11,865 nucleotides of DNA from an uncultured Collinsella sp. (GCA_938036665.1 CALHWR010000074.1:1-11865), one strand, 5' to 3'; positions 1 to 6,551 are shown, counted from the first letter of the stretch. The notes: a model not told the origin generated them from the letters alone. Numbers and translations: made by a program.

Positions 1-938
1 GCGTCCACGCCGATATAGTCCTTGTAGATTTGCTTCTCGTGGATAGCCTTGGTGACCAGGCAGCCGTAGGGGCCCATCATAAAGCGGCCCATCTCGGTGC
101 AGATGGCCACATCGTCCATGCCGGCGGGAACCAGGATCTCGTCGTATGCCGCGTGTACTCCCTCGCCGATGGCGCGAATGTCGTTGGCCTGCTGCTCGGG
201 CAGGTAGGGGATGCCGACGCCGCCGGACAGATTGATGAAGGCGACGTGTGCGCCGGTCTCGCGCTCCAGGCGTACGGCAAGCTCAAAGAGGATGCGCGCG
301 AGCTTGGGGTAGTAGTCGTTGGTGACAGTGTTGCTGGCAAGGAATGCGTGGATGCCAAAGTCCTCGGCACCCTTGGCCTTGAGCATGCGGAAGGCCTCGA
401 AGAGCTGCTCGGTGGTCATGCCATATTTGGAGTCGCCCGGGTTGTCCATGATGCCGTTGGAGAGCTGGAACAGGCCGCCTGGATTAAAGCGGCAGCTGAC
501 CGTCTTGGGGATGGGTCCCGCAACACGCTCAAAGAACTCGATGTGGCTGATGTCGTCAAAGTTGACGATGGCGCCCAGCTTGTCGGCGAGCTCAAAGTCC
601 GCCGCCGGCGTGTCGTTGGACGAGAACATGATGTCATGCCCCGTGATGCCCAGCGAGCGGGCGATCATGAGCTCGGTATAGCTCGAGCAATCGCAACCGC
701 AGCCGTATTCGTTGAGAATGGAGATGAGCGCCGGGTTGGGGTTGGCCTTGACGGCAAAGTATTCCTTAAAGCCCGGGTTCCATGCGAAGGCGTCGCGCAC
801 TTCTTGCATGTTGCGGCGGATGCCCGCCTCGTCGTATAGATGAAATGGCGTGGGGAACTGCTCGACGATATGCTCGAGCGTCTCCTTGTCCACAAACGGC
901 TGCTTGGCCGCATATGCCTCGTTGGGAGTCAATGACAT
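1..938 (-). CDS. lysA: Diaminopimelate decarboxylase, N-terminal part (runs off left edge)
   Basis: PLP-dependent fold-type III decarboxylase that converts meso-diaminopimelate to L-lysine and CO2, the last cytoplasmic step of lysine synthesis. 312 codons are present and the C-terminus is outside the window. Visible features are FAVKANPNP with the probable PLP lysine K64, a GCGCDCSSYTEL segment after it, SKYGM, GIHAFLASN, and the glycine-rich NLSGGVGIPY that binds the PLP phosphate. The last visible residues (MGPYGCLVTKAIHEK, then DYIGVD) match the stretch before the family's C-terminal active-site half. The start is ATG at 938, with GAGG ten bases upstream. A lysine riboswitch in the leader independently supports the lysine role. 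The motifs are slightly unlike classical LysA (GCDCSS in place of GFDVVSGGE), so another ornithine/DAP/carboxynorspermidine-type decarboxylase was considered, but the riboswitch argues for LysA. Confidence 0.9.
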   Translation of the reverse strand, partial: MSLTPNEAYAAKQPFVDKETLEHIVEQFPTPFHLYDEAGIRRNMQEVRDAFAWNPGFKEYFAVKANPNPALISILNEYGCGCDCSSYTELMIARSLGITGHDIMFSSNDTPAADFELADKLGAIVNFDDISHIEFFERVAGPIPKTVSCRFNPGGLFQLSNGIMDNPGDSKYGMTTEQLFEAFRMLKAKGAEDFGIHAFLASNTVTNDYYPKLARILFELAVRLERETGAHVAFINLSGGVGIPYLPEQQANDIRAIGEGVHAAYDEILVPAGMDDVAICTEMGRFMMGPYGCLVTKAIHEKQIYKDYIGVD

Positions 939-1017
939 GTCCCGTAAACCTCGCTATCCAGACGGCGCTACCTGCGCATCGAATCCGCATAGCGTGGACC
1001 CAATGTCCGGATAGCGC
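939..1017 (-). promoter_or_regulatory. Predicted translational expression platform of the lysA riboswitch
   Basis: Three segments of the lysA leader compete. The 3' side of aptamer P1 reads GCGCTATCC (1017-1009). A possible anti-Shine-Dalgarno reads CCACGCTAT (997-989). The Shine-Dalgarno region reads GGATAGCGAGG (959-949). The first pairs perfectly over 8 bp with GGATAGCG, leaving AGG free. The second pairs with ATAGCGAGG with one mismatch and hides the GG. Lysine binding would lock GCGCTATCC into P1 and free the anti-Shine-Dalgarno to block translation. No hairpin plus U-tract is seen, so a transcription terminator is unlikely. Confidence 0.55.
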
Positions 1018-1166
1018 TCCCGCATTGCTGCAGACAGTCCTGCGGGTGTTTCCCGCAGGCCCACCAGGCTGTTCGTGCCCGAAAAACCCAGTTCGGCGGG
1101 TTTCGCCTCCCCACGGGGTCAAAGCCTGCCGGCTCGCCCGCGGCTCTTCGTGCCCGCGCCTCTATC
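1010..1166 (-). ncRNA. Lysine riboswitch (L-box) aptamer upstream of lysA
   Basis: Read on the minus strand, the leader shows the conserved L-box landmarks in order: GATAGAGGCGCG at the 5' side, an AAGAG loop segment, a GGCGAAACCCGCCGAA block matching the family's GCCGAAG core, CTGGTGGG, a perfect hairpin CCTGCGGG/CCCGCAGG, and GGACTGTC. P1 closes by GATAG (1166-1162) with CTATC (1014-1010), the same arrangement as in the B. subtilis lysC leader. The span of about 157 nt is close to the usual size. It senses lysine and would lower lysA expression when lysine is plentiful. The call rests on motif reading, not on a covariance-model score. Confidence 0.85.
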
Positions 1167-1170
1167 AAGT

Positions 1171-1200
1171 GGTAAAGACCCTATCACGTTGCACTTTACC
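1171..1200. repeat. 30-bp dyad between the divergent promoters
   Basis: GGTAAAG (1171-1177) and CTTTACC (1194-1200) form a perfect 7-bp inverted repeat with a 16-bp centre. The right arm contains the -35 box of the plus-strand promoter, and the dyad lies between the -35 box and the start point of the minus-strand promoter. It could be an operator acting on both lysA and the amidohydrolase gene. No regulator is recognised. Confidence 0.4.
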
Positions 1201-1206
1201 AAACAA
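1178..1206 (-). promoter_or_regulatory. Candidate promoter for riboswitch-lysA
   Basis: On the minus strand, TTGTTT (1206-1201) is 17 bases from TAGGGT (1183-1178), which is preceded by TGA, an extended -10 pattern. Transcription would start near 1170, a few bases before the aptamer's P1 helix at 1166, which is where a riboswitch transcript should begin. The -10 hexamer itself is poor (3 of 6), so the call is tentative. Confidence 0.4.
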
Positions 1207-1223
1207 GAGTATTCGTATATAAC
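1195..1223 (+). promoter_or_regulatory. Candidate promoter for the M20 amidohydrolase gene
   Basis: TTTACC (1195-1200, 4 of 6 to TTGACA) and TATAAC (1218-1223, 5 of 6 to TATAAT) are separated by exactly 17 bases. The predicted start near 1230 leaves a leader of about 90 nt before the ATG at 1319. The -35 box lies inside the 30-bp dyad shared with the lysA promoter region. Confidence 0.55.
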
Positions 1224-1318
1224 GTTTAAAAAATGCAGGGATATGCTGGAAATAAGGGCGCGGCAATCTTGCGGCACAATAAGATGACAACTGGCGCGCA
1301 CCTATGAAAGGAACCTTT

Positions 1319-2506
1319 ATGACCGAGCTCCAAGAACTCCGTCGTTATCGTCGCGACCTGCACCGCATTCCGGAGCTCGACTTCGATCTTCCGCAGACTA
1401 TCACCTATATCGAGGGCGTGTTGGCGCCGCTCGCCTGCGAGGTGACCCATCCGTGTCGCAGCTGCGTCTGCGCTTTCTTCGATGCCGGCACGGGCGCCGC
1501 GCATGCCACGGCGATTCGCGCCGAAATGGACGCCCTGCCCATCGCGGAGGCAACGGGCGCGGCCTTTGCCTCGACGCATCCCGGTAGGATGCATGCGTGC
1601 GGTCACGACGGTCACATGGCCATGGCGCTCGCGGCGGCGACTTTTGTCGACCGAACGATTCGTGAGCAGCCGGGCGCCATCAAGCGCAACGTGCTCTTTG
1701 TGTTTCAGCCGGCCGAGGAAACGACCGGTGGCGCCAAGACGGTGTGTGAGAGCGGCGTATTCGAGCGCTACGGGGCGGATCGCATCTTTGGCTTCCACGT
1801 ATGGCCCGATTTGCCCGCCGGCACGTTGGCGAGCTGTTCCGGTCCGCTGCTGGCGCGCTCAAGTGAGACGCACATTCATATCCATGGCACGAGCATCCAT
1901 ATCGCCAAGACCTACGGCGTTCCAGTCGAGGAATCGCATGATGCCGCGCTGGCAGCGGCCAAGTTCTTGGTTTCCGAGCGCGAGCTCATGGACGAGTTGG
2001 GTGCCGACGAGCCCTGCATTGGTAAGTTCGGCCTGCTGCAGGCCGGCACCGTCTGCAATGCGGTGGCGGGGGAGGCCCATGTGGCTGGCAGCCTGCGCGT
2101 GTTTACGGACGGTATGTTCGACCGTGCGCGCGAGGGCGTGCGCCGCGTGTTGGACGAGGCCTGCGCCGCAACAGGCTGCACATATGACCTCGATTTTGCC
2201 GAGGGCTATCCGCCGGTCGATAACGACCCCGAGCTGTTCGCCCACATTGCGCCTGTCTTGTCCGAGCTGCAACTCGTGGATGAGCCTTTGCTGATTGCCG
2301 AGGACTTCGCTTTCTATCAGCGCCATCTGCCAGGCGTGTTCTTCCTCCTGGGTACGGGCGTGCCGGAGGGACAAGATAATCCGATCGATTCGGATGGCTG
2401 TCCCGCCTATGCCACGAGCGCTCTGCATACCGATACCATGCTCTTTGACGAGGAAATTCTACTCAAGGGCCTCGATGTCTACAAACGATTGCTTTTGCTT
2501 GCTTAA
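1319..2506 (+). CDS. M20 family metallo-amidohydrolase, N-acetyldiaminopimelate deacetylase-like
   Basis: Cytoplasmic zinc/cobalt amidohydrolase of the HipO / N-acetyl-amino-acid deacylase group, 395 aa. N-terminal RRDLHRIPEL is the family hallmark. Likely metal ligands are C94 and H96 in HACGHDGH, E134 in FQPAEE (with E133 as general base) and H160 in FGFHVWPD, plus the histidine of the C-terminal LHTDTMLFDEE. The late EDFAFYQRHLPGVFFLLG segment resembles EDFGYMLKKYPG in B. subtilis YkuR, an N-acetyldiaminopimelate deacetylase. An upstream in-frame ATG at 1304 is rejected because AAAGGA sits just after it, 7 bases before the ATG at 1319. The usual GGHAAxPH lid motif is replaced by GTSIHIAK. 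The divergent neighbour lysA and its riboswitch favour a role in the acetylase branch of diaminopimelate synthesis, but hippurate or indole-acyl-amino-acid hydrolysis cannot be excluded. Confidence 0.85.
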   Translation: MTELQELRRYRRDLHRIPELDFDLPQTITYIEGVLAPLACEVTHPCRSCVCAFFDAGTGAAHATAIRAEMDALPIAEATGAAFASTHPGRMHACGHDGHMAMALAAATFVDRTIREQPGAIKRNVLFVFQPAEETTGGAKTVCESGVFERYGADRIFGFHVWPDLPAGTLASCSGPLLARSSETHIHIHGTSIHIAKTYGVPVEESHDAALAAAKFLVSERELMDELGADEPCIGKFGLLQAGTVCNAVAGEAHVAGSLRVFTDGMFDRAREGVRRVLDEACAATGCTYDLDFAEGYPPVDNDPELFAHIAPVLSELQLVDEPLLIAEDFAFYQRHLPGVFFLLGTGVPEGQDNPIDSDGCPAYATSALHTDTMLFDEEILLKGLDVYKRLLLLA

Positions 2507-2526
2507 GTGGCGAGGGATACCTGTTC

Positions 2527-2556
2527 TAGAAAACACGAACAGATGTACGGTATAAT
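2527..2556 (+). promoter_or_regulatory. Promoter of the higBA operon
   Basis: A perfect TATAAT -10 box lies at 2551-2556. The best -35 is TAGAAA (2527-2532, 4 of 6) at 18 bases. The predicted start is around 2563, giving a leader of about 45 nt. The weak -35 and the operator-like sequences overlapping the spacer are typical of a tightly repressed promoter. Confidence 0.6.
2536..2549. promoter_or_regulatory. SOS-box-like site in the higBA promoter
   Basis: CGAACAGATGTACG matches the Gram-positive/actinobacterial LexA consensus CGAAC-N4-GTTCG with one mismatch. It ends one base before the -10 hexamer, so bound LexA would block RNA polymerase. The same GAACAG also forms an inverted repeat with CTGTTC at 2521-2526, so a HigA operator is an alternative reading. 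Confidence 0.4.
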
Positions 2557-2583
2557 AGAGATGTAAGTCTATAGAAACGTTTG

Positions 2584-2596
2584 ACGTTATTAACGT
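2584..2596. repeat. Perfect 13-bp palindrome in the higBA leader
   Basis: ACGTTA-T-TAACGT is a perfect dyad between the predicted transcription start and the Shine-Dalgarno AAGG of the toxin gene. A related AACGTT lies just upstream at about 2577-2582. It is a natural candidate for the autoregulatory operator bound by the HigA antitoxin. Confidence 0.45.
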
Positions 2597-2607
2597 AAGG
2601 CGATACT

Positions 2608-2889
2608 ATGATTGCATCATATAAAGATGAAGACACTGAACGCTTTGCAATGGGTACGCGGGTTAGGAAGTTCATTCCTTTTGAGCGGGTTGCCTTGAGG
2701 AAGATTCGACAACTGCAGATCTGCGCTTCGCTTGATGATCTTCGCGTTCCGCCAGGCAATCGTCTTGAAGCGTTGAAGGGCGATCGCGCCGGTCAATATA
2801 GTATCCGTGTCAATGAGCGCTATCGGGTCTGTTTTGAGTGGAGACAGGGGATGGCTTGGAATGTTGAAATCGTCGATTATCACAAGTGA
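2608..2889 (+). CDS. higB: HigB-family toxin (RelE/ParE superfamily mRNA interferase)
   Basis: A 93-residue protein of the usual length for HigB toxins, which cleave mRNA on the ribosome. It carries the family core RVRKF near residue 20, SLDDLRVPPGNRLEALKG in the middle, and the C-terminal half QYSIRVNERYRVCF followed by VEIVDYH, all colinear with classical HigB/'proteic killer' proteins. There is no truncation. The start ATG at 2608 is preceded by AAGG seven bases upstream. As in other higBA loci the toxin gene comes first and overlaps the antitoxin gene, by 29 bp here. The operon probably has its own promoter at 2551-2556. Confidence 0.9.
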   Translation: MIASYKDEDTERFAMGTRVRKFIPFERVALRKIRQLQICASLDDLRVPPGNRLEALKGDRAGQYSIRVNERYRVCFEWRQGMAWNVEIVDYHK

Positions 2890-3202
2890 TGAGACTGCGT
2901 CCGATTTGCTGCCGCCGGTGACTCCTGGTGAGCTTCTCAAAGAGGAATTTCTTGTCCCTATGGGCATTTCTCAATATCGCCTTGCTAAGGAGACCGGGAT
3001 TCCGGCTCAACGCATTGGGCAGATTATCTTGGGAAGGCGTCGTGTGACGGCCGACACCGACCTTCGCCTTTGCCGCTACTTTGGCCTGACGGATGGTTAT
3101 TGGCTGCGCGCCCAGATAGCGTTTGATCTCGAGGCGGAGAAGAGACGCATCGAACCGGAACTGGATAAGATTGTTCCTGTCCAGCAGGCTATCGCATTGT
3201 AG
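2861..3202 (+). CDS. higA: HigA-family antitoxin (HTH, XRE type)
   Basis: 113-residue DNA-binding antitoxin. LLPPVTPGELLKEEFL (residues 17-31) is the characteristic HigA entry motif. ISQYRLAKETGIPAQRIGQI forms the helix-turn-helix (about 36-55), followed by GRRRVTADTDLRLCRYFGLT with GYWLRAQ. It should neutralise HigB and repress the operon by binding the dyads upstream. ATG at 2861 was chosen because it is the first start near the toxin's end that adds only a short tail before LPPVTPG. A longer reading from 2807 would add 18 unconserved residues. The Shine-Dalgarno is poor (AGGGG about 11 bases upstream), so translation is probably coupled to higB. Confidence 0.88.
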   Translation: MLKSSIITSDETASDLLPPVTPGELLKEEFLVPMGISQYRLAKETGIPAQRIGQIILGRRRVTADTDLRLCRYFGLTDGYWLRAQIAFDLEAEKRRIEPELDKIVPVQQAIAL

Positions 3203-3231
3203 TGTTCAAAGATGTTGAGGTTGGAGTGACG

Positions 3232-3555
3232 ATGGGGCGACGCCGACAATTTGCCGTTTATAGTCCCGGTGGGTGTGGATGCGGCTTGTTGTTGCTTCCG
3301 GTTATTGCTGTGAGCATTGGCGTTATGTTTGCGCTTGCCGGGTTGGCGGCAGCGGCACTCGTGTTGCTGATCGTGGCCATTGGCGTGACGATTTGGCTCT
3401 GCCGCAATCGCGAGCAACGCCATGCCTGCGGTAAAACCAATGTCGGCTGGGTCGTCTTCCTGATCATTGCGTACCCGCTGAGTGTCAGCTACCTGGTGTT
3501 CTTTGTCCTGTTGATGGTCAGTACCTTTACCGGGGAATCCGTCACGGTGGGGTAG
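3232..3555 (+). CDS. Small hypothetical membrane protein
   Basis: 107 residues that I do not recognise as any family. It begins with a short basic, glycine-rich tail (GRRRQF, then SPGGCGCG). Two nearly continuous hydrophobic segments follow at about 18-34 and 36-57, then a basic loop CRNREQRHACGK and a third hydrophobic segment at about 73-95. This predicts a three-helix inner-membrane protein. ATG at 3232 is favoured over the GTG at 3202 because GGAG lies six bases upstream of it. It starts 29 bases after higA with no terminator between, so it may be on the toxin-antitoxin transcript. Whether it is functionally linked is unknown. Confidence 0.6.
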   Translation: MGRRRQFAVYSPGGCGCGLLLLPVIAVSIGVMFALAGLAAAALVLLIVAIGVTIWLCRNREQRHACGKTNVGWVVFLIIAYPLSVSYLVFFVLLMVSTFTGESVTVG

Positions 3556-3576
3556 GCTTCGACAAGCCTCTTGAGG

Positions 3577-3622
3577 ATGAAAAAATGGAGCCGGATGGGA
3601 AATACCCCCATCCGGCTCCATT
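3577..3622 (-). terminator. Intrinsic terminator of the minus-strand cluster
   Basis: A perfect 16-bp inverted repeat has arms 3584-3599 and 3607-3622 around a 7-base loop. On the minus strand it is followed by six T residues (the A-run beside the left arm), the signature of a rho-independent terminator. It ends the transcript of the MFS gene, whose stop is at 3644. In the plus direction the 3' side is not T-rich, but the hairpin may still slow transcription leaving the small membrane-protein gene. Confidence 0.85.
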
Positions 3623-3643
3623 GCTCAATATTGGCGTGCACTT

Positions 3644-4963
3644 CTACTCGGCTGCCTCGCGGCGAGCGACCTCGTCGATCAAGATAGCATCGCCGTGCTT
3701 GGCGGCGGCGATGCTCGCGGCCATAAACATGCCCATTGCCGTGATGTAGGCAAAGAGCATCGACGGCACCACGTCCATAACGATGCCGGAGAGAATCGGT
3801 GTCGCCACCTGAGCCGCCATACTCACGGTGTAGTAGTAACCAGAGTAGCGGCCTACGCTTTGGGAGCTGCAGCACTCCAGAATCATCGTGTACACGCACA
3901 GGTCCACGCCGCCCAGCGCAACGCCCATCAACAAAAAGACGCCGTACAACACGGGCGAGAAACCGGGTGCCAGCCAAAGAAGCGCGGGGCATAAAACCAT
4001 GATAACGGCGGTGCCCAGGGCGACCTTTTTACGGCCGATTTTGAGCGAAAGATTTGCCAAGGGTACGTAGCTTAGCAGCGCGCCTGCAATCGTCACGATA
4101 TTGATGATGGCATAGGAACCGCCCTCCATGCCGTAGAACATATCGGCATAACGGCTGATATTGGTGGTCATGGCGTTATAGCTCATGTAGTAGAAAAACG
4201 TTGCAGCGAGCAGCATGATGATGGAGCGGCGTACGCCGGCGTCTGCAATGCGATCTTTACCGCCGGCCTCGGGAGAGTCATCTTTGTCAATCTGATCCTC
4301 GTCGATGCCCATGGACAGCGATTTCTCGCGCATCTTTTCGACAAGGGCGGGCTCACGGACAAAGATGCCGTAGACAACGGCCGAGACGAGAATAAAGGCG
4401 GCCTGCAAAATAAAGAGCGGAAGATAATCGGGTTTGTCGGCCTTGGGAACCATGACCGAGATGGCGACGAGCATAAGACCCGTCCCCGCATAGCCGACGA
4501 TCTTTTCGATCGAGTCCGCCTTAGTTCGAAGTGGGCGAGGCGTAATATCGGCCACGATGGCAACCGTCATGGTGCGATAGGCGCATATTGCCAATAGCGT
4601 GAGGATAATCGCGCCGATGAGCAGAGGTAGGCTGCCCATGTTGTTGGCGATCGCGATGAGCGGGACGGAGAGCATTGCCACCGCGGAGCCGCCCAAGATA
4701 AAGGGCGTTCGGCGCCCGAGTTTGCTTGTGCAACGGTCCGAGAGGATGCCAAAGAGCGGAAGCAGGAACAGGCCAAAGACATTATCGATAGCCATGATCG
4801 CGCCGGTGAGCGAGTTGGATAGGCCAAAGGTTCCCGTGAGCATCTTGGGAACGATACCGTCGTAGACCTGCCAAAAGCTGATCATGCCCATAAAGGGTAG
4901 GGAGGCGAGGGCGACGGCTTTGGTGTCGAGCCGGGCCGCCTGCCTAAGATTCGGTTGGGTCAT
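3644..4963 (-). CDS. MFS transporter, GPH/SLC45-like cation symporter
   Basis: 439-residue twelve-helix permease of the inner membrane. The loop after the second helix reads GILSDRCTSKLGRRTPFI, the form of the MFS A-motif seen in glycoside-pentoside-hexuronide and sucrose/SLC45-type symporters (SDR...GRR.PF). A hydrophilic stretch at about residues 205-245, rich in E, D and K, is the central cytoplasmic loop between helices 6 and 7. Start ATG 4963 has a very strong AGGAGG six bases upstream. It lies 53 bases after the M20 peptidase stop on the same strand and is the last gene before the terminator. The substrate is unknown. The context suggests the compound processed by the peptidase, AcnX and flavoprotein rather than a sugar. 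Confidence 0.8.
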   Translation of the reverse strand: MTQPNLRQAARLDTKAVALASLPFMGMISFWQVYDGIVPKMLTGTFGLSNSLTGAIMAIDNVFGLFLLPLFGILSDRCTSKLGRRTPFILGGSAVAMLSVPLIAIANNMGSLPLLIGAIILTLLAICAYRTMTVAIVADITPRPLRTKADSIEKIVGYAGTGLMLVAISVMVPKADKPDYLPLFILQAAFILVSAVVYGIFVREPALVEKMREKSLSMGIDEDQIDKDDSPEAGGKDRIADAGVRRSIIMLLAATFFYYMSYNAMTTNISRYADMFYGMEGGSYAIINIVTIAGALLSYVPLANLSLKIGRKKVALGTAVIMVLCPALLWLAPGFSPVLYGVFLLMGVALGGVDLCVYTMILECCSSQSVGRYSGYYYTVSMAAQVATPILSGIVMDVVPSMLFAYITAMGMFMAASIAAAKHGDAILIDEVARREAAE

Positions 4964-4982
4964 GCTGGTCCTCCTGGTTGGT

Positions 4983-5013
4983 AAAAGCGGGGAGGGGCGC
5001 TATCGGCCCTCCC
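4983..5013 (-). terminator. Weak hairpin between peptidase and MFS genes
   Basis: GGGAGGG (4990-4996) pairs with CCCTCCC (5007-5013). Read on the minus strand it lies just after the peptidase stop and is followed, after a short CGC, by only four T residues. It may attenuate read-through into the transporter gene or stabilise the upstream mRNA. It is not strong enough to call a full operon end. Confidence 0.35.
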
Positions 5014-5016
5014 GTC

Positions 5017-6438
5017 CTACAGTTGTTCAAGGTTGGCGAGAAACGCCACATAGAATTCGATGCCGCGCTTGTAGACGTCGACGCCGATGCGTTCGTTGGC
5101 GGCATGGATGAGCTTGCGCGCCTCGCCCGAGTAGATAAAGCCGCAGAAGCGGTAGACGCGATCGCAGATCTCGTTGAACTCGCGCGAGTCGGTGCAGGAG
5201 TTCTGCACGTAGGGAGCAAAGCCGGCCTCGGGATAGACGCCCGACACGCAGCGATGGATGTAGTTGAAGGCGGCATCGTCTTCGTAAGGCGAGATGGGCG
5301 CGGGCTCGGTGTAGGGGATCGCCTCGTTGATTTCGACGGTGACGTGATCGGGGCTTACGCCCGAGGCTCGACACTGCTGGGCGGCGAGCTTGCGGGCGCG
5401 CTCAACGGCATCGGCGATGGTCTCGAACGGAGCGATGCGCACGTTGAAGTTAGCGCGAGCAACTGGTGGCAGCACATTGTGCGCGTTGGAGCCTTCGAGC
5501 TGCGTGAGCGCATAGGTTGTGCGCAGCATGGCCGAGGTCTCGGGGCTGGCGGCCATGATCTTGGTAACCGCGGGGCGCGTGAGCCACAGGTTGCCAAAGA
5601 TTGCCTGATACGTCGCGCTGCTACGGGCGCCCAGTTCGGTCAGTGTGGCCTCGACGGCGGGCGTGAGCTGCGGCTTGCCGGGGTTGGCCGAGATGGTCTC
5701 GCATACACGGCAGAGAAGACGGCAGGCATCGTTTGCCGCAGGCGTAGAGGCGTGGCCGCCGTCGGCGCGCGCCGTGACGGTAAGGTCGACGTGGCCCTTC
5801 TCGGATACGCCTACCATGGCAACGGGTTCGGTGACGCCGAGCGGCGCGTCGGTTGCCACGGCGCCACCCTCATCGAGCACCATATAGGGATGGATGTTGT
5901 GCTCGCGAAGCCACTGCACTGCATGGGTTGCAGTGGGCGCGGCGATTTCCTCGCCATCGCTCGAGAAGAACCAGACATCGCGCGGGGGAACGAAGCCCTG
6001 ATCGATGAGGTGCTCGGCGGCTTCGAGGAAAGCAGAGACGATGCACTTGGTGTCGAGTGAGCCGCGGGCCCAGATTTCGCCGTCGATGATCTTGGCTCCA
6101 AAGGGATCATGCTTCCAGTTTTGCCCCTCGACGGGCACGACGTCCTGATGCGCCATCATGACGATGGGGTCCAAGGCGGAATCGGCGCCAGGCCAACGCA
6201 GGAGCATGCCAAAATCGTCGACGCGTGTAAGCTCGGCGACTTTAAAGAAATGCGGATAAAGTCGCTGAAGCGTGGGAATCCACTGGTTGAAGGGCTCATC
6301 GTCGCGCTTGGCGATGTTCTCACGTGAAACGGTGGGGATGCGCAGCAATTCGCAAAAGCGCTCGACGGCTGCCTCGTCTGCCTTGTAGGTGCCTGCATCA
6401 AGAGGCGCGCCCTGTGCGACCGATACCGATGCTCCCAT
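5017..6438 (-). CDS. M20 family peptidase, carboxypeptidase S / PM20D1-like
   Basis: 473-residue binuclear zinc peptidase/amidohydrolase. Key residues are H97 and D99 in MMAHQDVVPVEG, bridging D129 in ARGSLDTK, general base E163 and ligand E164 in SSDGEE, ligand D189 in VLDEGG, and a late histidine in KLIHAANERI. VSEKGHVDLTVTA and then HASTP, NPWLTRP-like NLWLTRP, and NVLPPVARANFNVRI all follow the order seen in mammalian PM20D1 and yeast carboxypeptidase S, which act on N-acyl amino acids or peptides. No signal peptide is seen, so it is cytoplasmic. ATG 6438 has AAAGGAG eight bases upstream. It probably liberates an amino acid from an acyl or peptide conjugate brought in by the adjacent transporter. 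The true substrate cannot be read from sequence. Confidence 0.85.
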   Translation of the reverse strand: MGASVSVAQGAPLDAGTYKADEAAVERFCELLRIPTVSRENIAKRDDEPFNQWIPTLQRLYPHFFKVAELTRVDDFGMLLRWPGADSALDPIVMMAHQDVVPVEGQNWKHDPFGAKIIDGEIWARGSLDTKCIVSAFLEAAEHLIDQGFVPPRDVWFFSSDGEEIAAPTATHAVQWLREHNIHPYMVLDEGGAVATDAPLGVTEPVAMVGVSEKGHVDLTVTARADGGHASTPAANDACRLLCRVCETISANPGKPQLTPAVEATLTELGARSSATYQAIFGNLWLTRPAVTKIMAASPETSAMLRTTYALTQLEGSNAHNVLPPVARANFNVRIAPFETIADAVERARKLAAQQCRASGVSPDHVTVEINEAIPYTEPAPISPYEDDAAFNYIHRCVSGVYPEAGFAPYVQNSCTDSREFNEICDRVYRFCGFIYSGEARKLIHAANERIGVDVYKRGIEFYVAFLANLEQL

Positions 6439-6477
6439 GGTGGGACTCCTTTCGTGTTGTATATCGAATACGTCAAG

Positions 6478-6506
6478 ATTATCGTCCGCACCGCGCGTGG
6501 GAAACG
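6478..6506 (-). promoter_or_regulatory. Possible internal promoter for peptidase-transporter genes
   Basis: The 113-nt gap before the peptidase gene holds a good -10 (GATAAT, 6483-6478), but the -35 at 17 bases is poor (CGTTTC). No terminator hairpin with a T-tract was seen in the gap. The last two genes may therefore be transcribed both from upstream and from here. Confidence 0.25.
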
Positions 6507-6551
6507 GCGAAACACGTTGTTCATCTGCGGGCGGCGGGTCGGATAATAGCC

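Noticed and set aside
30..839. Open frame of 269 codons on the plus strand opposite lysA
   Set aside because: It mirrors the lysA reading frame, has no Shine-Dalgarno and shows no recognisable protein motifs. The minus-strand protein has a full set of PLP-decarboxylase motifs.
1010..1166. T-box leader for lysA
   Set aside because: No TGG-ACC-GCG T-box core with a following terminator. The landmarks are those of the lysine riboswitch.
968..1168. 66-codon minus-strand frame across the lysA leader
   Set aside because: The stretch is explained by the lysine riboswitch. A leader peptide was considered, but there is no run of lysine codons.
1226..1798. 190-codon minus-strand frame overlapping the amidohydrolase 5' half
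   Set aside because: It covers conserved amidohydrolase sequence on the other strand and lacks protein motifs and a ribosome site.
2507..3622. Insertion sequence or integrated element carrying the toxin-antitoxin genes
   Set aside because: No transposase or integrase, terminal repeats or target duplication were seen around the region, only a lower GC look.
4978..6060. 360-codon plus-strand frame opposite the M20 peptidase
   Set aside because: Antisense shadow in high-GC coding DNA. The opposite strand encodes all metal ligands of an M20 enzyme.
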